Source: JALYIM01 sp040003205
Lineage (GTDB): Bacteria > Acidobacteriota > Terriglobia > Terriglobales > Acidobacteriaceae
Assembly (NCBI GenBank): GCA_040003205.1
Contig: JBDUDA010000203.1
Location: 1-5,534 of the forward strand
Length of the DNA: 5,534 nt
Reading direction: 5' to 3'
Positions 5,497 to 5,534 of this stretch are shown piece by piece. A program made the translations under genes and the position numbers. Positions within the stretch are counted from its first letter, which is position 1. Every line of letters begins with the position of its first letter. A model generated the notes under the pieces. That model was given only the letters and a program-made list of their open reading frames with translations. It had not been told where the DNA came from and did no database searches.

Positions 5497-5534
5497 GCGG
5501 GTTGAATCAGGTCGGCTTTCGGTTTCAGTCGTTT

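Overview
This window looks like ordinary chromosome from a soil-type Acidobacteriota (Koribacter/Terriglobia-like) bacterium. The assignment is inference. It rests on moderate-to-high GC with a Gram-negative outer-membrane gene (lpxD), an M61 peptidase whose wording (HEFFHLWNVKRIRP, SISYYNKG, GTEEIPWDDFF) I associate with that phylum, a small protein of a type I also associate with it, and scattered intergenic repeats of the TGTCATCCTGA...AGGATCCCTGCATTC kind.

Layout. Bases 1-983 (+) hold the C-terminal half of an M61-family metallopeptidase with a PDZ domain, cut by the left edge of the window. It overlaps by 4 nt (TTGA) a PlsC-type lysophospholipid acyltransferase at 980-1714 (+), so the two are probably translated as a coupled pair. 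A convergent gap at 1715-1857 contains two degenerate copies of an intergenic repeat facing each other, and may end transcription from both sides. lpxD (UDP-3-O-acylglucosamine N-acyltransferase of lipid A synthesis) lies on the minus strand at 1858-2874. Upstream of it is a 187-nt gap with a third repeat copy. Next on the minus strand is a small protein at 3062-3541 with two similar beta-rich halves and a C-terminal Qxx[LM]F motif. A divergent intergenic region of about 290 nt separates it from a class II nucleotidyltransferase (CCA-adding enzyme / poly(A) polymerase family) at 3832-5496 (+). That enzyme carries an 11-proline run and a roughly 120-residue Ala/Lys-rich, histone-H1-like tail.

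How the genes fit together. PlsC and LpxD both supply envelope lipids (phosphatidic acid and lipid A), and the M61 peptidase may also act in the envelope. The nucleotidyltransferase acts in RNA 3'-end maturation and is a separate unit. I see no mobile element, CRISPR array, tRNA, rRNA or defence locus. The most unusual items are the basic low-complexity tail with its polyproline linker, the clamp-binding-like C-terminus of the small protein, and the intergenic repeat family. I do not see a clearly new multi-gene system here.
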